A DNA stretch of 8,498 nt from Treponemataceae bacterium (GCA_024402455.1 JAKSTS010000070.1:1-8498); one strand, 5' to 3'; shown: positions 1-7,919, numbered from the stretch's first letter. The notes: generated by a model not told the origin, from the letters alone. Numbers and translations: made by a program.

Positions 1-72
1 CATTTCAGGGTCTATTATGCAATAGATGCTGAAATAAGCAGATGCTGAAATAAATCCGGCATGACAATTTGT
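1..72 (+). repeat. Dispersed palindromic repeat, left copy
   Basis: Positions 3-72 align in direct orientation with 7984-8059. The shared order is TTTCAG, a variable small hairpin, TGCTGAAA, GCAGATG, then an AATAAAT-C-CGG-ATGACA-like end. Here ATTTCAG (2-8) pairs with CTGAAAT (29-35) around an inner perfect hairpin TCTATT/AATAGA (11-16 and 21-26, loop ATGC). A second hairpin forms between ATGCTG (42-47) and CGGCAT (57-62), one G-U pair included. The copy may continue beyond the left edge. The arrangement resembles REP/BIME-like or MITE-like dispersed elements; the family is not identified. Confidence 0.7.
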
Positions 73-86
73 ACAAGTTTTACGAG

Positions 87-104
87 TTTTTGCGCAAGCA
101 AAAA
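87..104 (-). terminator. Possible weak terminator of the asparaginase fusion gene
   Basis: A perfect 7-bp stem TTTTTGC/GCAAAAA surrounds a 4-base loop, starting eight bases past the stop codon of the minus-strand gene. The stem is mostly A-T, and on the minus strand no run of T follows it, so it is a poor intrinsic terminator. It could be a 3' end-stabilising hairpin. Confidence 0.35.
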
Positions 105-112
105 GCCAGCCG

Positions 113-2488
113 CTATTCAAAAAGTTCTGCGTAAGCTTCCATGCAGAGGTTTAATTCTTCGCGCGTGTCAGAAACAAGGCTTGCAGCAAAATATAGCGCA
201 ACTGCAGATTCTGTCGTAAGGCGACCCATTGGAACTGCACCTTCGCGCCACATGCGGCGGCTTGTCGTATAACCTGAAAAATCAAGAAGGCTCTGCTGCT
301 GCGAAGTGCAGAAGAACGTGCAGCCTTTTTTTCTGCCTTTTGTAAGCAGCGGTTTAAGGGAATAATCTCCGTTTCGCATGCTTCCGGTTCCTGTTTCGTA
401 AAGTTCAAGAAAAATATAGTCTATGCCGTTATCAATAAGCTGCACATAGCTTTCTGCACGCAGCCCCGGATAAACACGGCAGACAATCATTCTGTTTGCT
501 GCTTCGCGGAGCACCTGACGCATTACAAATTCATCTGCATCAAAAAAGCCGTTGAAAAGTCCGCTCAAAGGACCAGCGCCGCATGTATAAAGCGGCTGCT
601 TCATGTTCCAGTTTGAAAAACCATCGGGCGACGGGCGCTCAAATTTCAAATTAAGCGGAGAAAGCAGCTTGCCGCCAAAAGCAACAAAAACGCCCTGTTT
701 TTCTTTGCATGCAGTTTTTACGGCAAAATGAAGGTTCTGTTTTGCTTCAGAAGATTCATCGCTCGTTTCAGAAGAAGCAGTTACCACAACCGGAACTTCT
801 GCATCAGAAAAAAGCCAGTACAAAAGCGGCGCTGTATACGAAAGCGTGTCCGTTCCGTGTGCAACAACTATTCCCGTTGCTGTTCCGGTTCCAATAAGAG
901 ATGCAATTTCTGCAATTAAAGCAGCCCAGTCAGCAGGTTCAATCTCTTCGCTCAGCATGCGCCCAACCTGCACAACCTGATAATGTATCGAAGAATCAAT
1001 GTCCTGCAGCATTGTTTTTAAAATTCTGCCGTCAGCCGGAATAACAGCGCCGTCCTGTGTGCGGTGTCCGCAGATTGAACCGCCCATGGAAATTACATAA
1101 ACAATATTGATATGCAGTTCTTCTTTCAAAAGGCTTTTTACAACAAGCGGAGAAGCAAGTCCGTCTGTTTTTTTCATTATAAGACCGGTAAGAAATTCCA
1201 GAGGCGCCATTTCGCCTTTGCGCAGCTTTTCCGCTTCCTGCGGGTTTGCATTTATCGTTTCCTGCACTAAAGGCAAAAGCACATCTTTATCAATAATCTG
1301 TTTCCAGTTGTTGCTTGCAAGAATTTCGTCCGGTTCGCCGCCGTTTTCATGCAGGTGCAGAAGCAGCTGTTTTGCAATGCTGCTGTGTATCTGCCCGTTT
1401 TTCAAAAGCACCATAATTCTTGCAAAACGTTCCGGCGTAACAGGGCTTTGCGCAATCGAAGAATTTGTCCGCTTAAGCAGTTTCATAAATTCACTTGAAA
1501 GCCAGTGCGCAGTCATTATCGGGTCTGCACCAAAAAAAGCCGCCTGTTCAAAAAAATCTGCCCTTGCTTTGTCGTCGCAGATAAATTCTGCACGCACTTT
1601 TGCAAGCCCATAAGCAGCGCACAGACGTTTGCACCGTTCTGCCGGCTGTTCAGCTTTTAAATTTGCATCAACGTTTACAGGTGCTTCTTTTTCAGCTTCT
1701 TCAAGCAAAAAAGTCATGTCAAAAGGTTTTTCTTTTTCCAAAAGTTCAAACTGTCTTCTTCCTGCTTCTTCAACTGTGCGCGGTTTATAGCTTTCAGTCA
1801 GGTTCTGGCGTTCATTCCAAAGGCGGCTTTCAGATTCCACAGTTCCACCCGAAGAAAGCACAGATTCCTGGCGGTCAATTTCTGCATTTATTGCCTTGCG
1901 TACAAAGTTAATCGAATTCAAGTTGCGCAGTTTTACATAATAATCAGGCTTGTTCGGGTAACGGGCAAGTGCAACATAAGCATTGCAGCGGATAAGGTTT
2001 TCAAGAGGAATATTATCTACAAGCTGCATGTACTGAAGACGCCGGCGCAGCTCATTCAAAAAAAGCTCCGCTTCTTCACCTAATTCAAAATCTGCATCAG
2101 TTTTAATGCGCACGCTTGCATAGCCTGCCCACGTATAATCCATTTTTGAAACATTGTTTATATGTGTAAGGCGTCCTGCATCTTCTTCAATGCGCACTTC
2201 CTCAATTTTTATGAGCTTCTGCCTGCGATGAAATTCAATCGGCATTACGCCTTTTTCGCCGACTTTGACAGAAAGACCTGAAAAACCGACGGAACTTGGC
2301 ACATTAATATTTCCAGTCAAACGTTCATAACAGACAGTTTCTAAAATTGAGCAGTTAAACGACCTGAGCAATGCATAAACTCTTTTAAAAACTCCGCCGT
2401 CAAGTTCAAGGCCATTGGTGTTTGAAAAAGGCTTTTTTTGGGTTGAAATCAAAATGCGGACTTCTAAATAAACATGCGACTGAAACAT
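113..2488 (-). CDS. GatB-like module fused to L-asparaginase/GatD-type domain
   Basis: A 791-residue fusion. Residues 1-458 follow the full GatB plan: LEV (8-10), RIEEDAGRL (99-107), MDYTWAG (116-122), RCNA (167-170), KLRNLNSINFVRKA (186-199), SGGTVESESRLW (213-224), then the helical and YqeY-type tail (about 281-458). GatB active-site signatures are eroded: the LEVH histidine is R11, the zinc cysteine segment is missing, GVPLLEIV has become YASVRIKT, and DYRYFPEPD is absent. Residues 459-791 are a complete asparaginase fold: ISMGGSI (466-472; Ser471 at the usual threonine nucleophile), HGTDT (544-548), Lys615 in LNLK, and a C-terminal TSQ...GYTTSRR...AGAVPMGR-like segment. Archaeal GatD and GatE are separate asparaginase-like and GatB-like partners; here the order is reversed and fused. 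Start: ATG at 2488 preceded by AGAAGGA, with an in-frame TGA 15 bases upstream, so no earlier start is possible. No signal peptide or membrane segment. Domain identity is secure; activity (asparagine or glutamine hydrolysis, tRNA binding) is not. Confidence 0.9.
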   Translation of the reverse strand: MFQSHVYLEVRILISTQKKPFSNTNGLELDGGVFKRVYALLRSFNCSILETVCYERLTGNINVPSSVGFSGLSVKVGEKGVMPIEFHRRQKLIKIEEVRIEEDAGRLTHINNVSKMDYTWAGYASVRIKTDADFELGEEAELFLNELRRRLQYMQLVDNIPLENLIRCNAYVALARYPNKPDYYVKLRNLNSINFVRKAINAEIDRQESVLSSGGTVESESRLWNERQNLTESYKPRTVEEAGRRQFELLEKEKPFDMTFLLEEAEKEAPVNVDANLKAEQPAERCKRLCAAYGLAKVRAEFICDDKARADFFEQAAFFGADPIMTAHWLSSEFMKLLKRTNSSIAQSPVTPERFARIMVLLKNGQIHSSIAKQLLLHLHENGGEPDEILASNNWKQIIDKDVLLPLVQETINANPQEAEKLRKGEMAPLEFLTGLIMKKTDGLASPLVVKSLLKEELHINIVYVISMGGSICGHRTQDGAVIPADGRILKTMLQDIDSSIHYQVVQVGRMLSEEIEPADWAALIAEIASLIGTGTATGIVVAHGTDTLSYTAPLLYWLFSDAEVPVVVTASSETSDESSEAKQNLHFAVKTACKEKQGVFVAFGGKLLSPLNLKFERPSPDGFSNWNMKQPLYTCGAGPLSGLFNGFFDADEFVMRQVLREAANRMIVCRVYPGLRAESYVQLIDNGIDYIFLELYETGTGSMRNGDYSLKPLLTKGRKKGCTFFCTSQQQSLLDFSGYTTSRRMWREGAVPMGRLTTESAVALYFAASLVSDTREELNLCMEAYAELFE

Positions 2489-2509
2489 AAATCCTTCTTT
2501 GTGTCATGC

Positions 2510-2537
2510 AAAAAAATACAATATTTTGTATTTTTTT
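2510..2537. promoter_or_regulatory. Perfect AT-rich inverted repeat in divergent promoter region
   Basis: AAAAAAATACAA (2510-2521) and TTGTATTTTTTT (2526-2537) form perfect 12-bp arms around loop TATT. It lies 21 bases upstream of the minus-strand start codon. It could be an operator for a dimeric regulator, a bidirectional terminator-like hairpin, or part of a promoter. A smaller inverted repeat, TTTTC/GAAAA with loop ATA (2555-2567), lies nearby. The symmetry is seen directly; the role is not known. Confidence 0.5.
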
Positions 2538-2590
2538 AACAAAACATTAATAGATTTTCATAGAAAACTATACTATTTTTTGCAGATTTG

Positions 2591-2599
2591 TGATATACT
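2591..2599 (+). promoter_or_regulatory. Extended -10 promoter for the hydrolase-ppx-ppk operon
   Basis: TGATATACT matches the extended -10 form TG-N-TATAAT in five of six hexamer positions. No good -35 hexamer is found 16-18 bases upstream, as expected for an extended -10 promoter. The start would be near 2606, giving a leader of about 135 bases before the GTG codon. A second TATACT at 2569-2574 is an alternative. Inferred from sequence only. Confidence 0.45.
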
Positions 2600-2639
2600 T
2601 ATGAGGTTTTAGTACACATTAGATTTTAAATTTATTTAT

Positions 2640-2698
2640 GGCAATTCAAAATTTCTAGAACTGCCAGACCTTCTGCTGATATTTTTTTCAAACAGAAG
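2640..2698 (+). promoter_or_regulatory. Potentially structured 5' leader of the operon
   Basis: Two inverted repeats lie between the predicted promoter and the ribosome binding site. GGCAATTC (2640-2647) pairs with GAACTGCC (2658-2665) with one mismatch. CTTCTG (2670-2675) pairs with CAGAAG (2693-2698) across a 17-base, T-rich loop. No known riboswitch is recognised and both stems are short. Confidence 0.25.
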
Positions 2699-2730
2699 TT
2701 TATAAAAAAGTGTTCAACTGCAAGCTGAAA

Positions 2731-2735
2731 AGGAG
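2731..2735 (+). promoter_or_regulatory. Ribosome binding site that fixes a GTG start
   Basis: AGGAG lies five bases before GTG at 2741. An in-frame TGA at 2726-2728 rules out any start further upstream, so GTG is the first possible start codon of the hydrolase gene. Confidence 0.8.
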
Positions 2736-2740
2736 CCTCT

Positions 2741-4180
2741 GTGAATAAGCGCGATTTTCCTAAAGTCCATTTTTACGATCAAGATTTTGTTGATATTTAC
2801 GATAAGACGTGGTCATGGCTGCAGGACTTCTGGCAGGATCCCAAAACCGGAGCAGTAGCCGAAGATAAAATCAGTTCAGAGCTTTTTTTGTTTCAACAGG
2901 GCGAAAATCTTGTCATCGACCAGTTTGAATCAATCTTTGCCTCTTTTTTTCTTGTTTATTCAAACAGAAATTTTCCGGCAAACCAGAACCTTGACTATCT
3001 TTATTCAAAACAGGAAGAAAGCGGTGCCATCCGCTGGAAATATGACGCAAAAACAGGCGAACCGATAATTTCAAAGGACAATCCGGAAGGTGTCGGCATG
3101 CCTTTGTTTGCATGGGTTGAATATAACCTTTTCCACAAATCAGCAAACAAAAAGCGCATCAAAGAAGTCATGCCAATCATGCAGAAATACATGACATGGC
3201 TTGAAAAAACTTTTAAATGCGAAAACGGGCTTTATACATGTCCGGTTGCAGCAACAACAATGTCAAATTCTCCACGTGAAAATGCAAAATTCCTGGTAGA
3301 TTTTAACAGTGCGCTTGCCGTAAACGCTTTGTACATGTCTGCAATGGGCGACATTCTCAATGACAAAGATTTGAGCTTTATGTACAAACGCATGTACTTC
3401 TCGCTTAAAACACGCATCAACTCACTTATGTGGAACCCTGATACAGGTTTCTACCACGATCTTGACGCAGACGGCAACAAACTGCCTGTAAAAACAATTG
3501 CGGGTTTCTGGCCTATGCTGGCAGAAATTCCAAACGAAGACAAAGCAGACCAGCTTGTTGAACATCTTACAAATCCAGAAACATTCGGCACAGACTATCC
3601 GTTTCCGACACTTTCTGCAGACGATCCTCATTTTGACCCGGACGGCAATGAATATTGCGGAAGCGTTTATCCGCCGCTTACATTTGTTGTTATCAAAGGT
3701 CTTGAAAAATACCAGAAATGGGATCTTGCACGTGAATGTTCAATCAGACACCTGTACCAGATTCTTGATGCTCTTCTCCTCGATGGTCACACAAAGGGCG
3801 ACCTTTGGGAAGCATATTCGCCGACAAAAGGCGGTCCTGCAAAATCAAGCAGCAATCCGGAATTTCCTAAAAAGAGATACATTCACTACACAGGTCTTTC
3901 TACAATTGCGCTGATGATTGAAAACGTTGTCGGACTGTTTATAAGTCTTCCACGTAAAACTGTTGACTGGATTATTCCTAACCTTGAAATAATGGGAATT
4001 GAAAATCTTTCCCTTAAGCGCAACCTTATTACAATTTTGTCAAACAAAAGTCAGCGCGGCTGGGAAATTCATATGGAAAGTGAAAAACTTTACTACTTTA
4101 CAATCAACATTCTTGGAGAAAAGAAAAAAACATTGCCGATTCCTTCTGGCAAATGTTCAATGCTTATAGACAAGTTATGA
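2741..4180 (+). CDS. GH63/trehalase-like (MGH1-type) glycoside hydrolase
   Basis: A 479-residue protein of the (alpha/alpha)6-barrel glycoside hydrolases grouped as trehalase/GH63/MGH1-like. Visible signatures are NLVIDQFESIFASFFL (56-71, the first substrate-side helix), MSNSPR (174-179) followed by VDFNSALAVNAL with Asp187, WNPDTGFYHDLD (231-242), FWPMLAEIP (256-264), GSVYPPLTFVVIKGL (307-321), DLWEAYSP with Glu357, and HYTGLSTIALMIENVVGL (382-399). Asp187 and Glu357 are my candidates for the general acid and base of this inverting family. Residues about 405-479 form a small beta-rich tail. There is no signal peptide, so the substrate is intracellular: trehalose, mannosylglycerate, glucosylglycerate or a short alpha-glucoside cannot be told apart. 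It begins with GTG and its stop overlaps the next gene's start. Family call is firm; substrate unknown. Confidence 0.85.
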   Translation: MNKRDFPKVHFYDQDFVDIYDKTWSWLQDFWQDPKTGAVAEDKISSELFLFQQGENLVIDQFESIFASFFLVYSNRNFPANQNLDYLYSKQEESGAIRWKYDAKTGEPIISKDNPEGVGMPLFAWVEYNLFHKSANKKRIKEVMPIMQKYMTWLEKTFKCENGLYTCPVAATTMSNSPRENAKFLVDFNSALAVNALYMSAMGDILNDKDLSFMYKRMYFSLKTRINSLMWNPDTGFYHDLDADGNKLPVKTIAGFWPMLAEIPNEDKADQLVEHLTNPETFGTDYPFPTLSADDPHFDPDGNEYCGSVYPPLTFVVIKGLEKYQKWDLARECSIRHLYQILDALLLDGHTKGDLWEAYSPTKGGPAKSSSNPEFPKKRYIHYTGLSTIALMIENVVGLFISLPRKTVDWIIPNLEIMGIENLSLKRNLITILSNKSQRGWEIHMESEKLYYFTINILGEKKKTLPIPSGKCSMLIDKL

Positions 4181-5706
4181 CAAAACTTGAAGCTGTTATT
4201 GAAATCGGCTCAACAGGTATCAGGCTTGCAATTGCAGAAATTGCACCTGACAACAGCTGGTCGTTTATTGACCATTCTGAACTGCCTGTTGCGCTTGGCT
4301 GGGATGTTTTTACAACTTCCCTTGTTTCAAGAGAAACCCTCGTACAATGTCTTCAAATTCTCAACCGTTTTAAAGAACAGATTGCAAACTGGCAGATAGA
4401 AAATGCCCATATAACAATCGTTGCAACAAGTGCGCTGCGCGAAGCAAGAAACCGCGACGCAGTTCTCGACAGAATCCGCATAAAGACAGGTTTTTCCGTA
4501 AAAATTATTGACGGAATTGAAGAAAACCGCCTTATGTATGTTGCAATCTTAAATGCACTGCAAAATCAGCTGCCCCGCTTTAATAAACTGAACTCCATCA
4601 TTCTCGATGTCGGCGGCGGTTCAACAGAAATAATGCTTCTTCATCATGGCGAAATGGTAGCCGTACACAGTCTTCGCCTCGGCACAGTCATTATAGAACA
4701 GCACATCAAAGCAATGATGGGTTCGCAAAAAGATGCAAGACGCTTTCTTGAAGAATACATCAATAACACAGGCGGAAACCTCAACAAAGAGCTGTCGCTT
4801 GCAAAAGTTCATCAGTTTGTTGCAACAGGACAGGAAGCACAGCTTGTAGCCAAAGAAATCGGCACAAGCGTTTCTGACAACTGCTGGATTATAAACAGAG
4901 AAGCTTTTCAGGAATTTGTAACAAAAATTCAAAGCTATTCAATTGATGAATGTATTGCACATTTTAAAATTCCTTATGCAGAAGCAAGGGCTCTTACAAT
5001 CAATCTGCTCACTTATCAGCTTTTCATAAACCTTACGGCTGCAGAAGAAATTCTTGTCGTAAAATCTTCAATCCGCGAAGGAATTATCGCAAGCAAATAT
5101 ACTTCTCCGAATACAGAACTTCAGGAAAATTTTGCAAGCCAGGTTACGGCTTCAGCTTTAAACCTCTGCCGGAAATTCCGCATAGACGAAACACATGCAC
5201 AGTATGTAAGGACAATTGCACTCAAATTTTATGACACGCTGCAGGACGAACTTGGTTTTGAAGGCCGTGAACGGCTGCTGCTTGAGGTTGCTGCCCTTCT
5301 GCATGATGTCGGAACTTTTATAAGAAGCCAAAATCATGAAATGCACAGTCTTTATATCATTTCGAATTCCGAAATTTTCGGATTGAGCAAAGACGACATG
5401 ATTATTGTTTCGCAAGTTGCACGCTACCATAAAGGTGCGCCTCCAAGTGCAAGCGACACGCGCTTTTATTCGCTTTCGCCGCATGACAGAATTACAGTAC
5501 AGAAACTTGCAGCAATTTTAAGAATTGCAGACGCACTTGACCGCGGCCACACACAGCGCATAAAAGACATAAAAATAGAGCTTAAAAACGAAGCCATGCA
5601 TCTTGTGGTAAACCGCACTTATGACACGACTCTTGAAAGAAATGCATTGACCGAAAAAGCAGATTTGTTTGAAAATATTTTTGGCTATAAAGTCATTCTG
5701 CACTAA
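4177..5706 (+). CDS. ppx: Exopolyphosphatase, Ppx/GppA family with HD-type C-terminal domain
   Basis: Exopolyphosphatases release orthophosphate from polyphosphate ends; some family members instead hydrolyse pppGpp. The 509-residue protein has an ASKHA actin-like fold: EIGSTGIRL (9-17), ATSALREARN (83-92), IDGIEENRLMY (111-121, with the conserved EE pair) and DVGGGSTEI (144-152). The C-terminal part is HD-like: His340, LLHDVG (375-380, His376-Asp377), His387, His418 in ARYHKG, and ADALDRGH (451-458). I start it at ATG 4177, which forms an ATGA overlap with the hydrolase stop and puts the family motif at the N-terminus; an in-frame ATG at 4153 would add eight residues. Neither start has a strong Shine-Dalgarno, which fits translational coupling. 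Odd: the usual Asp of the DIGSNS motif is Glu9. Immediate linkage to ppk favours polyphosphate as substrate. Confidence 0.9.
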   Translation: MTKLEAVIEIGSTGIRLAIAEIAPDNSWSFIDHSELPVALGWDVFTTSLVSRETLVQCLQILNRFKEQIANWQIENAHITIVATSALREARNRDAVLDRIRIKTGFSVKIIDGIEENRLMYVAILNALQNQLPRFNKLNSIILDVGGGSTEIMLLHHGEMVAVHSLRLGTVIIEQHIKAMMGSQKDARRFLEEYINNTGGNLNKELSLAKVHQFVATGQEAQLVAKEIGTSVSDNCWIINREAFQEFVTKIQSYSIDECIAHFKIPYAEARALTINLLTYQLFINLTAAEEILVVKSSIREGIIASKYTSPNTELQENFASQVTASALNLCRKFRIDETHAQYVRTIALKFYDTLQDELGFEGRERLLLEVAALLHDVGTFIRSQNHEMHSLYIISNSEIFGLSKDDMIIVSQVARYHKGAPPSASDTRFYSLSPHDRITVQKLAAILRIADALDRGHTQRIKDIKIELKNEAMHLVVNRTYDTTLERNALTEKADLFENIFGYKVILH

Positions 5707-5715
5707 GGAAATATT

Positions 5716-7854
5716 ATGTCTGAAAAATATCAGTTTTTTAACCGGGAACTTTCATGGATTGAATTTAATGCACGTGTACTGGCACAGGCAGAACGAAAAG
5801 ATGTGCCGCTTCTGGAACGTGTAAAATTTTTAGGCATAACAAGCTCAAATTTTGACGAATTTTTCATGGTTCGGGTAGCAAGCCTTAAACGCCAGCAGCG
5901 CAAAAAACCAGACTGGAAAGATAATTCAGATTTAACAGTTTCGGCTCAACTAAAAAGCATTTCGAAACGTGCACATGAAATTTTAAAACAGCAGTACAAA
6001 TGCTTTAACAGCGAAATTCTTCCAGCCCTGCCGGAATGCGGCTTAAATTATATAAGCAAAGCAGATTACACGGAAAAACAGCACAATTATCTTAAGCAGC
6101 TTTTCTTGAATGAAATTTTCCCATTGCTTACACCGCTCCGCACAGACCCTTCGACAATGTTTCCTCATGTTTCAAACCTGAAACTCCATGCAGCTTTTCT
6201 TTTGAAACCGATGTTCGAAAATAACGATCCGAAACTTCTTTTGGATGCAATTCCGCTTGAAGACAAACCGATCGCAGTCGTTCAAATTCCTTCGAGCATA
6301 GACCGCATTGTCTGGCTGTCGGACGAAGCTGACAATTTAAGGAATTTCACAACTCTGGACGATATCGTTCAGACTTTTGGTACATATCTTTTTCCGGGTT
6401 TTTCCGTTGAAGAAACATTAATTTTCAAAATTACACGAGATGCAGACTTTGCCGTTGATGAAGACAGAGAAGCCGATTTTATTCAGGCAATGGAAGAAGT
6501 TCTTGAACAAAGACAAACTTCTTTTGTTGTGCGCATAATGACAGGCAATTCAAGCAGGACAATTGCAAAAACACTTACGGAACGACTCAAGCTGGAAACA
6601 CAGGACGTTTACGAAGTTGACGGACTTGTTGACCTGGGCTTTCTTACAGAGCTTGGCTCAATTGACGCACCGGATAAATTTAAATATCCGCAGTGGAAGC
6701 ATTTTAAAACTTCAAGGCTTCTCCATGAATCGCCCTGGGACGTTTTAAAAGTAAAAGATGAACTCTGCCATGTACCATATGAATCATATGATTCAGTCGT
6801 AAATTTTTTGAATCAGGCAGCAGACGACCAGGACGTTCTTGCAATCAAAATTACGCTTTACAGAACAAGCGGAAATTCACCGATTGTGCAGGCACTTGAA
6901 CGCGCAGCACAAAACGGCAAGCATGTAACGGCTTTTGTTGAATTAAAAGCCCGCTTTGACGAAAAACGCAACATTTCGTGGGCAGCACAGCTTGAACATG
7001 CAGGCGTAATCGTCGTTTATGGCATTGCAAATCTAAAAGTTCATGCAAAAATTCTGCTCGTCATCCGCAAAGAAAGCGAAGGAATTAAACGCTACGTACA
7101 TCTTTCCACAGGCAATTACAACGACAAAACGGCAAGAACATATGCAGACCTTTCACTTTTTACAAGCAGAACTGAAATTGCAAACGATGCAACTGTCTTT
7201 TTCAATATGATTTCGGGCTATTCTTCAATCCAGACAATGAAACGGCTTTCTATGGCGCCAATCGATTTGAAGACACGACTGCTCGCAATGATAAAACGCG
7301 AAACAGAACATGCAAAACACGGAATGAGCGCACTGATTATGGCAAAAATGAACAGTCTTGGCCATGAAGAAATCATCCGCGCACTTTATGAAGCAAGCAA
7401 TGCAGGTGTAAACATTCTGCTGAACGTGCGCGGCATCTGTACGCTTGTTCCAGGTGTAAAAAACATGAGCGAAAATATAAAAGTCGTAAGCATAATCGAC
7501 CGCTATCTTGAACACGAACGCATTTTTTATTTTCAGAACGGCGGCGATGAAGAACTTTATCTTTCGAGCGCAGACTGGATGCCGCGAAACCTTGAACGGC
7601 GTGTTGAACTTATGTTCCCTGTCATTCAGGAAGACCTTGTAAAGCAGCTTAAAATTGCACTTAATGCATATTTTAGCGACACAGAACAGGCTTTTGTTTT
7701 AAATAAAGATGGAACATGGAAGCGAAAACAGAAAACGGAACAAACCGAACAGATAGAACGTGCACAGGAATTCTTTTATCTTGACCAGATGAAACAGGCA
7801 CAGATTTTTGACAGCGACCAGCCAAAAGAATTTGTAGTACGGCGCAATTCATAA
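5716..7854 (+). CDS. ppk1: Polyphosphate kinase 1
   Basis: Ppk1 reversibly transfers the ATP terminal phosphate onto polyphosphate through a phosphohistidine. At 712 residues it is full length and all four domains are present. The N-terminal domain has FFNRELSWIEFNARVL (7-22) and LGITSSNFDEFFMVRVASL (39-57), with the ATP-contacting Asn45. IFPLLTPLRTDPSTMFPHVSN (134-154) opens the head domain. IKITLYRTS (377-385) and ELKARFDEKRN (409-419) carry arginines of the active site. Predicted phosphohistidine His443 is in LKVHAK; the second conserved His600 is in RYLEHERIFYF; SSADWMPRNLERRVELMFPV follows (617-636). AAGGAA at 5705-5710 overlaps the ppx stop and stands five bases before ATG; only nine bases separate the genes, so they are cotranscribed. 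The charged tail (about 665-712) is variable in the family. Nothing appears broken. Confidence 0.97.
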   Translation: MSEKYQFFNRELSWIEFNARVLAQAERKDVPLLERVKFLGITSSNFDEFFMVRVASLKRQQRKKPDWKDNSDLTVSAQLKSISKRAHEILKQQYKCFNSEILPALPECGLNYISKADYTEKQHNYLKQLFLNEIFPLLTPLRTDPSTMFPHVSNLKLHAAFLLKPMFENNDPKLLLDAIPLEDKPIAVVQIPSSIDRIVWLSDEADNLRNFTTLDDIVQTFGTYLFPGFSVEETLIFKITRDADFAVDEDREADFIQAMEEVLEQRQTSFVVRIMTGNSSRTIAKTLTERLKLETQDVYEVDGLVDLGFLTELGSIDAPDKFKYPQWKHFKTSRLLHESPWDVLKVKDELCHVPYESYDSVVNFLNQAADDQDVLAIKITLYRTSGNSPIVQALERAAQNGKHVTAFVELKARFDEKRNISWAAQLEHAGVIVVYGIANLKVHAKILLVIRKESEGIKRYVHLSTGNYNDKTARTYADLSLFTSRTEIANDATVFFNMISGYSSIQTMKRLSMAPIDLKTRLLAMIKRETEHAKHGMSALIMAKMNSLGHEEIIRALYEASNAGVNILLNVRGICTLVPGVKNMSENIKVVSIIDRYLEHERIFYFQNGGDEELYLSSADWMPRNLERRVELMFPVIQEDLVKQLKIALNAYFSDTEQAFVLNKDGTWKRKQKTEQTEQIERAQEFFYLDQMKQAQIFDSDQPKEFVVRRNS

Positions 7855-7919
7855 AATCTAAAAAGCATTCCAGCATTTTTGGCGTTCATACTGGACAAAT
7901 AAAAACGCCTTAAACTCTT

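Noticed and set aside
1..110. CRISPR-like array or attachment site at the left edge
   Set aside because: The repeated ATGCTGAAATAA pieces are only two, have no regular spacer length, and are explained by the palindromic repeat family.
1107..1613. Plus-strand open frame of 168 codons opposite the fusion gene
   Set aside because: It lies wholly antisense to a strongly conserved protein, is rich in Ser/Cys/Phe with no domain-like pattern, and is explained by the codon use of the real gene.
2580..2599. TTGCAG as a -35 box for TATACT at 2594
   Set aside because: Only eight bases separate them, too short for a sigma-70 spacer; the extended -10 reading is preferred.
3498..3914. Plus-strand open frame of 138 codons inside the hydrolase gene
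   Set aside because: It is a frame-shifted shadow of the hydrolase, whose own frame carries all family motifs over this stretch.
4153..4176. Upstream ATG giving a longer Ppx
   Set aside because: The extra eight residues match nothing in the family and have no better ribosome binding site; ATG 4177 gives the ATGA coupling overlap and a typical N-terminus.
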